From a virus: DNA of 25,185 bases. The notes below the pieces were generated by a model. That model saw only the letters and a program-made list of their open reading frames with translations. It was not told the DNA's origin and ran no database searches. The position numbers and the translations under genes are program-made. Below are positions 1 through 6,804 of this stretch, piece after piece (within the stretch, counting starts at the first letter, position 1; every line of letters begins with the position of its first letter). The stretch spans positions 1 to 25,185 of the IMG/VR virus record IMGVR_UViG_3300028837_000642, one strand, 5' to 3'.

Positions 1-171
1 GTCCGCGTGAATCGAGAAGCGCCACTCGGCTCCGGAGATGTGCGAGTCCTTCCACCGCTCGACGATGTGCAGATGAATATCGTCGAAGAACTCGAACTCC
101 CGGAGCCGCCTGTGGCTCGGCCGCCTGAGAGCGGCTTCCACCTCGCTGGCCTCTTCCCGCTCACTGCTCAT
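1..171 (-). CDS. Hypothetical protein, C-terminus beyond window edge
   Basis: I translated this partial frame by hand: 57 codons from an ATG at 171 stay open to the window edge. The N-terminus reads MSSEREEASEVEAALRRP and is highly charged, with a later segment EFFDDIHLHIVERW. The ATG overlaps the end of the preceding gene by 11 bases, which fits the overlapping layout of this strand. Product unknown. Only the N-terminal part is visible, so no family can be assigned. Confidence 0.6.
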   Translation of the reverse strand, partial: MSSEREEASEVEAALRRPSHRRLREFEFFDDIHLHIVERWKDSHISGAEWRFSIHAD

Positions 172-358
172 CGGTCTTGACCTCCCCGTCCTTCCAGTAG
201 TGCAACCGGCCGCACGTGCACTTGAGCTTCCGATCCTCCGTCCGCGACGGAGCGAGCATGATCCACCGGCCGCACGGACAGTTGTACCGGGCGATGTCCT
301 TGATCGGGTCCCACTTCGGGGCCGTCTTCGGTCTCGGTGTGAAGCCGCCCTGTACCAT
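161..358 (-). CDS. Small zinc-ribbon-like protein, 65 aa
   Basis: A 65-residue basic protein with two short Cys motifs, CPC and CTCG, about 18 residues apart; together they look like a small zinc ribbon. The function is unknown, though such mini zinc ribbons are common in phage early regions. I chose the ATG at 358, which overlaps the upstream stop as TGATG; an in-frame TTG one codon earlier (361) is an alternative. The final bases overlap the start of the next gene. Zinc binding is inferred from cysteine spacing only. Confidence 0.7.
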   Translation of the reverse strand: MVQGGFTPRPKTAPKWDPIKDIARYNCPCGRWIMLAPSRTEDRKLKCTCGRLHYWKDGEVKTDEQ

Positions 359-570
359 CAATCACCAGCCTTCTCTTCCAGCCACTTGGCGTGCGCCTCC
401 ATGATGTCACGCCAGACCTGTTTCGTGATCGACCTCGACGCCTGATCTATGATGAGGTAGCTTCCAGACACCGGATTCCTCACCCGAAGAAGCGTGACGC
501 CGTCGTGAAAGACCGCCTCGAAGAGATGATCGTTCGCTTCGATGTGTCCCCACACGTAACTCGTCAGCAT
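358..570 (-). CDS. Hypothetical protein, 70 aa
   Basis: A 70-residue protein beginning MLTSYVWGHIEAND. No family recognised. It is mixed in composition, with a probable beta-rich first half (FEAVFHDGVTLLRVRN) and a helical charged C-terminus (VWRDIMEAHAKWLEEK). Its start overlaps the stop of the PIF1-like helicase as TGATG, so it is probably translationally coupled to it. Coding status is supported by snug overlaps at both ends and by the lack of any competing frame that fits the operon. Confidence 0.65.
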   Translation of the reverse strand: MLTSYVWGHIEANDHLFEAVFHDGVTLLRVRNPVSGSYLIIDQASRSITKQVWRDIMEAHAKWLEEKAGD

Positions 571-1841
571 CAGGCAACCTCCAACGCTTCATAGAAGTCG
601 AGTGCCTCTCTGCACGCCTGAACCTTCTTCGCGTCGAGCGGTGCCGACAGCGACAGGCCACCGACGCTCTTCACGCGTGAGAGCGCGACGTACACTTGCC
701 CCTTCTCGAAGCATGAGGCCACGTCACAGTGTAGGGAGTCCAGCGTCATCCCTTGGCTCTTGTGAATCGTCAGCGCCCACGCGAGCTTGAGCGGCATCTG
801 GTGCATCGTGCAGAGGACCTTCTGGTCCGCATCCTTGTATTCCCACTCGACCGGATCGACGTCGTAAGTACAGCCGTCGGACACGACCTGAACCCGGCCC
901 TCCTCAAACCCGATGACCTTGCCCCGCTGCCCGTTGACAACACTGAGGTGGCCGTCTTCGTATCTGTTACGGAGGAAGATCACTGGAGCGCCGACCTTGA
1001 GTTCAACACAGAAGTCGGCGATGCAGTTCTTGACGAGCTTCTCGGCGTACTTGTCAGCGTCGCCCTCAAACGTGGCTTCGTACTCACGCACCTCGCCCGG
1101 TAGCTGAGTGAGGTACTGCATGTTGACCTCGAAGACCTTCTGGTTCGTCGAATACAGGCGGGTGGGCTCGTCAAGCTCGACGCCGACGCGTTCCCTGAAA
1201 TACTTGTCCGTATCGAAAGGGACAACGCCCCGCCGAATACGGAGGAGGTGCTTGAGGAGTTCCTCGTCGTCTTGCCGAAAGCACGTTTCGAGGTGGACCG
1301 TCTGGAAGTCTGCACGCTCCCACGCCGGGGACTGGAAGGCGTACTTCGTTGCGACCTTCATGGACCGCTTGATAACGGGCGGGAGTTGAAGGAAGTCTCC
1401 CGAGAAGACCAGTTGGATGCCACCGAACGGAGCGGTGCTCGTTCGGTGCCGCTTGATCCACCAGTCCATCATCTCCAAGTAGTCACCGGTCAGCATCGAG
1501 ACTTCGTCGACCACGAGGACCTCAGTCTTCCGAAACCGCTCTTCGATCTTCTCAAGGCGCGGGACGTATCCACGCGCGAAGTCCTTGCGGAGCGAGTCCT
1601 TGTTGAAGGCGATCCCGGTCCCGAGGTACGAGTGAATCGTCGAGCCACCGACGCGGATAGCGGCGACGCCCGTGGAGGCGGTCACGTACACGTTCTTGCC
1701 GTCCATGTGAAAGCCGTCGATGATCTGGTTGACAACCTCAGACTTGCCGACGCCTCCGGGTCCGGTCACAAAGACGTTGCGACCGTCCATCGCGAGGTCG
1801 TAAGCCTCTCGCTGCTCAGGACTGAGGATCAACTCTGACAT
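570..1841 (-). CDS. PIF1/RecD-like SF1B DNA helicase
   Basis: ATP-dependent 5'-3' DNA helicase of superfamily 1B, 423 aa. Visible motifs in order: Walker A GPGGVGKS (residues 27-34), motif Ia TASTGVAA (54-61), Walker B VVDEVSML (110-117), motif III SGDFLQLPPV (147-156), motif V HKSQGMTLD and motif VI GQVYVALSRVKSVGGL near the C-terminus. This set is typical of PIF1 and phage Dda/RecD2-type helicases. Likely roles are fork restart, removal of protein blocks or branch processing. I chose the ATG at 1841 rather than the longer frame from 1883 because AGGAGG lies four bases upstream. It is the last large gene of the module before small unknown genes, 16 bases after the preceding stop. Confidence 0.9.
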   Translation of the reverse strand: MSELILSPEQREAYDLAMDGRNVFVTGPGGVGKSEVVNQIIDGFHMDGKNVYVTASTGVAAIRVGGSTIHSYLGTGIAFNKDSLRKDFARGYVPRLEKIEERFRKTEVLVVDEVSMLTGDYLEMMDWWIKRHRTSTAPFGGIQLVFSGDFLQLPPVIKRSMKVATKYAFQSPAWERADFQTVHLETCFRQDDEELLKHLLRIRRGVVPFDTDKYFRERVGVELDEPTRLYSTNQKVFEVNMQYLTQLPGEVREYEATFEGDADKYAEKLVKNCIADFCVELKVGAPVIFLRNRYEDGHLSVVNGQRGKVIGFEEGRVQVVSDGCTYDVDPVEWEYKDADQKVLCTMHQMPLKLAWALTIHKSQGMTLDSLHCDVASCFEKGQVYVALSRVKSVGGLSLSAPLDAKKVQACREALDFYEALEVA

Positions 1842-1857
1842 GACGCCTCCTATGTAG

Positions 1858-2076
1858 CTAGTTCCCGTACCTCGGGCGCTCATCGAGAAGCACTGCGTCG
1901 AGGTGGTGCTTCTCGGTCGCCTCGTCGATCATGACGTAATACACCCCGGTCACTGGATCGAGGAGGACCTCGCGATCCGAATGAATGTGCCCCCGACGCT
2001 TCACCTCGTCGATCCGCTCCTCAAAGGGCCAAGTCTCGGGCATGTCCACGAAGTCATACCTGTAATCGTACGCCAT
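1858..2076 (-). CDS. Hypothetical protein, 72 aa
   Basis: A 72-residue acidic protein starting MAYDYRYDFVDMPETWPF, with no recognised family. A central segment (EVLLDPVTGVYYVMIDEATEK) suggests a beta hairpin. The start at 2076 is preferred over the longer frame beginning at 2109: it overlaps the upstream stop as TGATG and has GGAGGA just upstream. It ends 16 bases before the PIF1-like helicase, so it is cotranscribed with it. Function unknown. Confidence 0.65.
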   Translation of the reverse strand: MAYDYRYDFVDMPETWPFEERIDEVKRRGHIHSDREVLLDPVTGVYYVMIDEATEKHHLDAVLLDERPRYGN

Positions 2077-2408
2077 CAGCCGATCCTCCGCTTGGAACCC
2101 GTGCTCCATTCCGGCTCGTGATTCTCACACTGAGCCTTCGCCCGGTCCAGCGGACGGCCGCAGAGGTCAACGTGCTGGTAGGATTCGCCTTCCCTCGATA
2201 CACGGATCACGTTGACACCGAGCCGCTTGGACGTGAGGACCAGCCGCGCCTTGTCCTGATCGAACAGGTGAGCGGCGTCCTTGTGCTTCTTGAAGGGAGC
2301 CGGGGCGTTCGGATATGCTCCCGCCCCGCCGAACAGGTGAAGCGCCTGTCCACCGTCGGCCGCGTACGCCACGGCCTCCTTCATCTCTCTTTCCTTGAAC
2401 AGCTTCAT
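2076..2408 (-). CDS. Hypothetical protein, 110 aa
   Basis: A 110-residue basic protein (MKLFKEREMKEAVAYAAD). A Gly/Ala/Pro-rich segment near residues 20-40 is followed by a region reading DKARLVLTSKRLGVNVIRVS and then YQHVDLCGRPLDRAKAQ. I recognise no family with confidence. The KR..A/LG arrangement loosely recalls small nuclease-like DUF4031 proteins, but this is too weak to name it. The ATG overlaps the upstream stop as ATGA, with AGGAC upstream. It lies between a membrane-anchored coiled-coil protein and a small unknown gene. Confidence 0.65.
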   Translation of the reverse strand: MKLFKEREMKEAVAYAADGGQALHLFGGAGAYPNAPAPFKKHKDAAHLFDQDKARLVLTSKRLGVNVIRVSREGESYQHVDLCGRPLDRAKAQCENHEPEWSTGSKRRIG

Positions 2409-2767
2409 TTTCGTCCTGTGGCAATGACCTGAAAGCCGTCGCCGATCTCCTCAAACTTCTCGCTGAGCGCGAGGAACTCCTTGAGAGGCTTCATCCCCTG
2501 CCCGATCTCGTTGCCGTCCTTGAGGACGCTGTAGCTCACCTTCACGTCCATGTCCACACACGCTTCGAGAGTCCGGATACGTTCCTCCATCCTCTTAATC
2601 TGATCCTGAGCGTACCGGGTCGAGTCCTCCGCGTTGCGGGCACCCTCATACGCCACGTGCGCGCGCTGTCTGACAGCGTTGAACTGGAAGTGCGTCATGA
2701 AGAGGCACGCACCGCAGATTCCGGCGGCGATGACGGCAACGATGGCGCTCAGGTTCTCGGTCTTCAT
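2405..2767 (-). CDS. Membrane-anchored coiled-coil protein, 120 aa
   Basis: A 120-residue protein with a hydrophobic segment at about residues 7-24 (LSAIVAVIAAGICGACLF), predicted as a signal anchor or single membrane helix. A long charged helix follows (about 30-72, including AQDQIKRMEERIRTLEACV) that looks like a coiled coil, then a soluble C-terminus. Topology is probably N-in. The start overlaps the stop of the 3D-domain gene as ATGA and has a strong GAGGAGGG ribosome site. Neighbouring another membrane protein suggests the two may act together at the envelope. A spanin-like or stabilising role is possible but not shown. Confidence 0.7.
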   Translation of the reverse strand: MKTENLSAIVAVIAAGICGACLFMTHFQFNAVRQRAHVAYEGARNAEDSTRYAQDQIKRMEERIRTLEACVDMDVKVSYSVLKDGNEIGQGMKPLKEFLALSEKFEEIGDGFQVIATGRK

Positions 2768-3363
2768 CGGTCCCTCCTCACGTCCACGATCTCACGCCGA
2801 CCGTCTGACCAGACTCGTAGCGTGGCGTGCTTGTGCCCCCACAAGAGAGCGCGCCGATGCGGCGAGTACCAGCGACCGTTGATCCTCTTGCTCACCGTCA
2901 TGAGGACTTCGATCTGCCGGTGCCTGTTCTGCTTGGTCCGGTCATTCACCATGCTGGCCGTGCCGGGCTTGTTGTATAGCGGCACGAATAACATGGTCCT
3001 GTTATCGACCTTGATCCACTCTTCGAGGTCCGGGCTGATCGCGATGATGTAATCCTGCGGATGAATCCGATGCGTGGTGGCCGTGATCCCTCTCGAACTC
3101 CGGCCGCAGCATCGCACGCACGGGCAGTAGGCACGGATGATGATCGTCGTTTCCCAATAGGTGGGCTTGGTCTCGCGCGCGGGCGTGCGCACACTCGCGG
3201 GCGCGGGCGTACGCGCGCGTGTGTTCATCCTCACCTTCGGACGCCGCTTGCTGTACCCGTGGTCCACCGCGACGAATGCGCAGCCGAGACAGAGGGCAGC
3301 GAAGACGCCCCATCCAGTGCTCCGCAGCGTCGCAGAGAGAAGCCCTATGATCCAGCGTGCCAT
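2764..3363 (-). CDS. 3D-domain (double-psi beta-barrel) membrane protein
   Basis: A 199-aa protein with an N-terminal membrane segment (about residues 10-33) and an Arg/Pro/Ala linker. Its C-terminal region resembles the 3D domain found in MltA-type lytic transglycosylases and Rpf/YocH-like wall enzymes: IIIRAYCPCVRCCGRSSRGI, followed by the region VNDRTKQNRHRQIEVLM and SPHRRALLWG. The usual order Cys-Pro-Cys..Cys-Cys-Gly, Gly-Ile-Thr, Asp, and a terminal W/F-G is present. Of the conserved aspartates that name the domain, the first appears replaced (SSRGIT rather than SxDGxT) and the third is Glu (QIEV), so catalysis is uncertain. It probably acts in the envelope on peptidoglycan. GAGGG precedes the ATG. 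Confidence 0.7.
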   Translation of the reverse strand: MARWIIGLLSATLRSTGWGVFAALCLGCAFVAVDHGYSKRRPKVRMNTRARTPAPASVRTPARETKPTYWETTIIIRAYCPCVRCCGRSSRGITATTHRIHPQDYIIAISPDLEEWIKVDNRTMLFVPLYNKPGTASMVNDRTKQNRHRQIEVLMTVSKRINGRWYSPHRRALLWGHKHATLRVWSDGRREIVDVRRDR

Positions 3364-3389
3364 CGTGCCCTCTTCTCTCCCCCTGCATG

Positions 3390-3417
3390 ATTGTAAGCGA
3401 GAATCGTCACAGGTCCA
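3390..3417 (-). promoter_or_regulatory. Possible weak sigma70-type promoter before 3D-domain gene
   Basis: On the minus strand TGGACC (3412-3417) and TACAAT (3390-3395) are separated by 16 bases, and the 3D-domain gene starts 27 bases downstream. The -10 matches consensus in five of six positions and the -35 in four of six. It lies in the 43-base gap after the 307-aa gene. It is much weaker than P1-P3 and may be chance. Confidence 0.3.
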
Positions 3418-4330
3418 GCCTTACCTTCCAACGATGTCCGTCCTTGTCAGCCTCCTCCGGCCCGATCCATGTAGCCGGGATCACTATCGTCTTGCCCTTC
3501 ATCTTCGTGTACTTGTCACTCGTGAGGGTCCGGAAGTGGCGGCGTCTCTCGTGGGGCCGCTTCCTGCCTCCAGCCTTCGTCGGGAAGCCGAGCGTGTCCC
3601 TGATCTCCTTCGGAGTCAGGAGCGTGTATATCGGACGGTTCTGACTCCGCGCGATCTTCGGCCGCTTGCTCTTCTTCCTCTTGCCCGGCTTGAAAGGCTT
3701 CATGCCGAGCCGCTTCTTCTCGACGATGAATCGGGACGGGTTGTTGAAGTGGAAGACCTCGGCAAGCGCCACGCGCACGTTGCGTAGGGTCACCGCTGTC
3801 AGACCCACGTGAATATCGCTGCTCTTCTGAAACTGCTTCGGGTGCACGAGGACCTCATCCTTCGTCGCGAGGAGAGTCCAGTCAGTGTCCCCGGCGATCC
3901 GAAACTCCCCGGCTTTGTCATCCGGCCGCACCAGCACGTCCTTGACCTTGCCGACCGAGACGATGCACGCGTCGGCGGGAAACTGACTGAACAGCTTCCG
4001 CGTTGCCTCCTTGTCTTCCTCCGAGTCGTTGAACTCGTCCGGTGGCGCTTTCGCTGACACGGCCTCGATGAAGTACCGGACGCCTCCGACTCCGCGCTGC
4101 TCCTTCTCGCTGTCCCACAAGACCACGCATGATGCCGTGTCCTCGATAGCCACGTGCGGGAACGGAAGGAAGAAGTGCTCGTGTAGGAACTCGGCCTCCT
4201 CGTCGGTGATCCGATCCTTGATGACCTCGTGCGCCCGGCCGGGGAACACGAACAGCCGTGCCCGGTTGAGGACCTCTGCCATCTGCGGGAGATGGTGCTC
4301 AGCGATTCCGCATAGTTGGTCGAAGTACAC
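3407..4330 (-). CDS. Hypothetical phage protein, 307 aa
   Basis: A 307-residue soluble protein with no confident family. The N-terminal two thirds look globular (FVFPGRAHEVIKDRITDEEA, later TDWTLLATKDEVLVHPKQF). The C-terminal third is very basic (about residues 212-235, rich in Lys/Arg) and ends in HERRRHFRTLTSDKYTKMKG and VIPATWIGPEE. As I recall it, a similar HERRxHxR...KG...W(I/V)GP ending recurs in uncharacterised phage proteins. The start is GTG at 4330, one base after the upstream stop (TGAC-GTG), implying coupling. The basic tail suggests nucleic-acid contact, but no motif proves it. Confidence 0.7.
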   Translation of the reverse strand: MYFDQLCGIAEHHLPQMAEVLNRARLFVFPGRAHEVIKDRITDEEAEFLHEHFFLPFPHVAIEDTASCVVLWDSEKEQRGVGGVRYFIEAVSAKAPPDEFNDSEEDKEATRKLFSQFPADACIVSVGKVKDVLVRPDDKAGEFRIAGDTDWTLLATKDEVLVHPKQFQKSSDIHVGLTAVTLRNVRVALAEVFHFNNPSRFIVEKKRLGMKPFKPGKRKKSKRPKIARSQNRPIYTLLTPKEIRDTLGFPTKAGGRKRPHERRRHFRTLTSDKYTKMKGKTIVIPATWIGPEEADKDGHRWKVRLDL

Positions 4331-4331
4331 G

Positions 4332-4595
4332 TCAGCCCTTCTTCTTGGCGTTCTTACGCTTGATCGTCCGGGCCAGCGCGGCGATGCTCTTCACGGTGAC
4401 GAGCGGACCGAGGCGGCTCAGTTCCTTGACCTTGGGGGTGTACCGCCCCTCGTACTTCACGCGCGCGAAGCGACAGGCGTTCTTCTCTGCCGCGCCGACG
4501 CTCCCGGCCCCGACGACGTAGGACTCGTTGAAGGTCTTGCGATCCTCGCCTATCCCCTTCGCCAACTCGACGGTCACGACGAATGCCTCAATCAT
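4332..4595 (-). CDS. Hypothetical small basic protein, 87 aa
   Basis: An 87-residue protein beginning MIEAFVVTVELAKG and ending in a basic tail (RTIKRKNAKKKG). The N-terminal half could form a small alpha/beta fold, with ASVGAAEK-like helices after two strands. No family recognised. The ATG lies eight bases inside the end of the upstream 280-aa gene and the stop abuts the GTG of the downstream gene, so all three are probably coupled. The Lys-rich end resembles tails on many proteins in this window. Confidence 0.65.
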   Translation of the reverse strand: MIEAFVVTVELAKGIGEDRKTFNESYVVGAGSVGAAEKNACRFARVKYEGRYTPKVKELSRLGPLVTVKSIAALARTIKRKNAKKKG

Positions 4596-5430
4596 CTTTC
4601 TTCCCCTTCTTCGGCGGGAGCAATTCCAAGGCCGGGGTGCCCTTCACCGTGATCGGTGACAGCATCTTCCCCGACGCGTACGCCGCTTCGATCTGCGGGA
4701 TGTACTCCTCAGCCATCGTCTTGCCGCTAGGCAGGACGAGGTACGCCATGAACTCGCACTCGACGGTGCTGATTCCCTCGTCGACGGCGACCAGCTTCCC
4801 CTTGAGCGAGATAGCGAGCGCGCGCCAGTGGCGTCGGCACTCCTTCTCCCACGCCTCGGCGACGATCTCGGGGTGCCGTTCGCGACCAGTCGGGGTGAGC
4901 TTGATGTCCTCGTCCTCCGGGTCCGGGAGACGGATCATCATCTTGTAGTGCTTGCCTTCGAGTTGGAAGACGACGGCAGCGAGGTTCTCCTGCGCGTCCC
5001 ACATGACGCCGAACTTCGAGGCCCCGTAATTGGTGAGGAGCTTCTCGATCTCAGCCTTGCTCTTCGCTGAAGAGACCTTGGTCCCGTCGGCATAGCTGCG
5101 TCTAGCCATGTCGTGCCACTTGATCTTTCCGTGCCGGGCTTCGACAGTGTGCTTGCACTCCGGACACTGGACGAGGTGCGGGTGAAACTGCTTCGATCCC
5201 GACTCGCCGATGACAATCTCGTGCTCGCTCAGAGGTCGTAGGGAGAGCGCAATGGACGACGCGGCCGTAACGACGAGCTTGCCACGACGCATCTCCAGCT
5301 TGAAGCGGATCGGACCATCGTCGCCACCTTCCATCTCGATGTACGCTTCGTCCAGCGCGGGGATAGTGTGCATGTGCTCCCGCGTCGGACCATCCTCGCG
5401 GTACTCGTAACTGATCCCCGCGATCCTCAT
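4588..5430 (-). CDS. Hypothetical phage protein, 280 aa
   Basis: A 280-residue soluble protein of unknown function. A single CPEC pair lies near residue 88. The C-terminal half contains ECRRHWRALAISLKGKLVAV, then an E-FMAYLVLPSGKTM segment; as I recall it, R-WRAL..-IKAKLE-V-SGI...F-AY-VLPDG arrangements occur in uncharacterised proteins from other phages. The tail is Lys-rich (PPKKGKKDD). I start it at the ATG at 5430, which overlaps the exonuclease stop as ATGA behind GGAGGG, instead of the longer frame from 5517. Its position directly after the exonuclease suggests an early-region role, not a specific activity. Confidence 0.75.
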   Translation of the reverse strand: MRIAGISYEYREDGPTREHMHTIPALDEAYIEMEGGDDGPIRFKLEMRRGKLVVTAASSIALSLRPLSEHEIVIGESGSKQFHPHLVQCPECKHTVEARHGKIKWHDMARRSYADGTKVSSAKSKAEIEKLLTNYGASKFGVMWDAQENLAAVVFQLEGKHYKMMIRLPDPEDEDIKLTPTGRERHPEIVAEAWEKECRRHWRALAISLKGKLVAVDEGISTVECEFMAYLVLPSGKTMAEEYIPQIEAAYASGKMLSPITVKGTPALELLPPKKGKKDD

Positions 5431-6446
5431 TGGTCCCTCCTCTGAGCCGCGCGCTCGAACGGACGTAGGTACATGTCCGGCGATCCGAGGACCGACTTGA
5501 AGGCCAACCCCTTGCAAAACCGCAGGAAGCCCATCCGATCCACAGTCGGCTTCTCTGCAAGCCGCTTCTTGAGTCCCTTCGTCCCGCCGAAGGAATCGTC
5601 CATGTCGATTCCCCTGACCACGTGGCCGAGCCGCTCCGCGTCGGCCACGATGTTCGCCTCGTACTTTCGAGGCTTCGTCTTGCGGGCGAGGAAACTGACG
5701 AGGGCGTCCAGTTGCTTGAGGGGCGCGTCGGAGTTGAGGACCCCGGCGTGCTCCTCGATCACCTGCACTGCTCGCTTCGGGCCGCAGCCGTCCGCGCCTT
5801 TGATTGAGTCAGACATCACCTGCACTGCTCGCTTCGGGCCGCAGCCGTCCGCGCCTTTGATTGAGTCAGACGGGTCCCCGACGAGCGCGCGGTACAGGAC
5901 GTAGTGCTCCGGCCCGATCCCGACGTACTCCTCGAAGTTCTCCGCGTCCACCCAATGCTTACCGTTGAGAAACCAGACACGAGCGCCCATTCGGACCGTC
6001 TGCCACATGTCCCGGTCGCCCGACACAACGATGGGCGTGTCGCCACGGCGGGCAAAAAGCCGGACTGCGGCGGCAATACAGTCGTCGGCTTCGCGATCCT
6101 GATACGCAAGGCAGACCACACCGAGGAGTTCCAACATTTTCCTCGCCGTGTGAAGCTGTGCGAACGCTCTCTCCTTATCCTCGTCGGTGAGGAGCTTGCG
6201 CTTCTCCTTGCGTTCAGCCTTGTACTCGGGAATATGGTCCAGACGGTCCGAAGGGACCCCGTGATCGAAGAAGGCGTAGACACCGGCTGCATTCACGAGG
6301 GGAAGGGACAAGAACGACTTGAGCGAGCCGAGCGTCCCGTACACGCCACCGGTCCACAGGCCCCCGGCCTTGAGATCGTCGAGCGCCGAAGCCATGATGG
6401 CTCGGGTGATAAGGTTGTTAGCATCGACTAGAACAGGATTCAACAA
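5427..6446 (-). CDS. 5'-3' exonuclease / flap endonuclease with duplicated helical motif
   Basis: A structure-specific nuclease of the T5 exonuclease/Pol I 5'-nuclease family, 339 aa. It would remove RNA primers and 5' flaps beside the phage polymerase, which has no 5' nuclease domain of its own. Metal-binding residues visible: D8 (LVDANNL), D61, the helical-gateway YKAER (75-79), READD (118-122), SGDRD (142-146) and GDPSD (190-194). The H3TH DNA-binding motif SDSIKGADGCGPKRAVQV occurs twice in a row (193-210 and 212-229), encoded by an exact 57-bp tandem duplication; relatives normally have one. The start is TTG at 6446, inside a palindrome, with AAGGA upstream; a TTG one codon later is also possible. 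Confidence 0.88.
   Translation of the reverse strand: MLNPVLVDANNLITRAIMASALDDLKAGGLWTGGVYGTLGSLKSFLSLPLVNAAGVYAFFDHGVPSDRLDHIPEYKAERKEKRKLLTDEDKERAFAQLHTARKMLELLGVVCLAYQDREADDCIAAAVRLFARRGDTPIVVSGDRDMWQTVRMGARVWFLNGKHWVDAENFEEYVGIGPEHYVLYRALVGDPSDSIKGADGCGPKRAVQVMSDSIKGADGCGPKRAVQVIEEHAGVLNSDAPLKQLDALVSFLARKTKPRKYEANIVADAERLGHVVRGIDMDDSFGGTKGLKKRLAEKPTVDRMGFLRFCKGLAFKSVLGSPDMYLRPFERAAQRRDQ
5758..5871 (-). repeat. Exact 57-bp tandem duplication in the exonuclease gene
   Basis: Bases 5758-5814 and 5815-5871 are identical over all 57 positions and the match ends abruptly at both sides. The unit is 19 codons, so the frame is kept. It encodes the conserved Ser-Asp..Gly-Pro-Lys DNA-binding hairpin of the 5' nuclease twice. 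Perfect identity, including third codon positions, means a very recent event or an assembly error. Confidence 0.97.
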
Positions 6447-6453
6447 TTTGTTG
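6441..6453. promoter_or_regulatory. Palindrome copy A at exonuclease start
   Basis: The plus strand reads CAACAATTTGTTG, a perfect 13-base palindrome with one central base. It covers the TTG start codon of the exonuclease gene and follows the stop of the 86-aa gene. The same core occurs at 14197-14211 and 24831-24847. A loop of one base cannot make an RNA hairpin, so a site for a homodimeric DNA-binding protein is more likely. The XRE protein or the ParB paralogues encoded here are candidates. Confidence 0.65.
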
Positions 6454-6457
6454 GTCC

Positions 6458-6718
6458 TTAGTCTGCCCCGGCCGCTTCACGGGCGGCCTTCTCTTCGGGA
6501 AGCGTCCGAGCGTCCACGTCACGATCCACGAGCCGCATGATCGACTGCGAGACGGGAACGGCGATGAGACCGCGCGCGGAGTTGACAGTCGAGATTTCTA
6601 TCTCGCCCTTCTTGTCCTTGATCTCATACTGATAACCGCCGACCTCCACCCGGAGGCCGTCCACCGGGAGATCGAAGGTGGTGTAGCGCGAGTCCCTGAT
6701 GTGCGACAGAATCTTCAT
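6458..6718 (-). CDS. Hypothetical protein, 86 aa
   Basis: An 86-residue protein (MKILSHIRDSRYTTFDLPVD) with alternating strands in its first 60 residues and a charged helical end (LPEEKAAREAAGAD). No family recognised. GGAGGG precedes the ATG by four bases. It sits between ParB1 and the exonuclease; a GC-rich hairpin lies just upstream of its ribosome site, which may set its expression relative to the parB genes. Confidence 0.65.
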   Translation of the reverse strand: MKILSHIRDSRYTTFDLPVDGLRVEVGGYQYEIKDKKGEIEISTVNSARGLIAVPVSQSIMRLVDRDVDARTLPEEKAAREAAGAD

Positions 6719-6734
6719 CGTGCCCTCCGAGGTT

Positions 6735-6763
6735 GGGGGCGGGTGTTAGATGAACCCGCCCCC
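6735..6763 (-). other. GC-rich stem-loop downstream of ParB1
   Basis: GGGGGCGGGT (6735-6744) and ACCCGCCCCC (6754-6763) form a perfect 10-bp stem with a 9-base loop, in the 86-base gap between ParB1 and the 86-aa gene. There is no T-run on the minus strand after the stem, so it is not a classical intrinsic terminator. An mRNA-stability or attenuation element is more likely. Confidence 0.6.
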
Positions 6764-6804
6764 CGTTGACGAGACGCCCCCTGCCTCGCGGCCTGCGTCC
6801 CGCC

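Noticed and set aside
6735-6763. Intrinsic terminator after ParB1
   Set aside because: Same reason: no U-run following the stem, and a coding gene follows with a good ribosome site.
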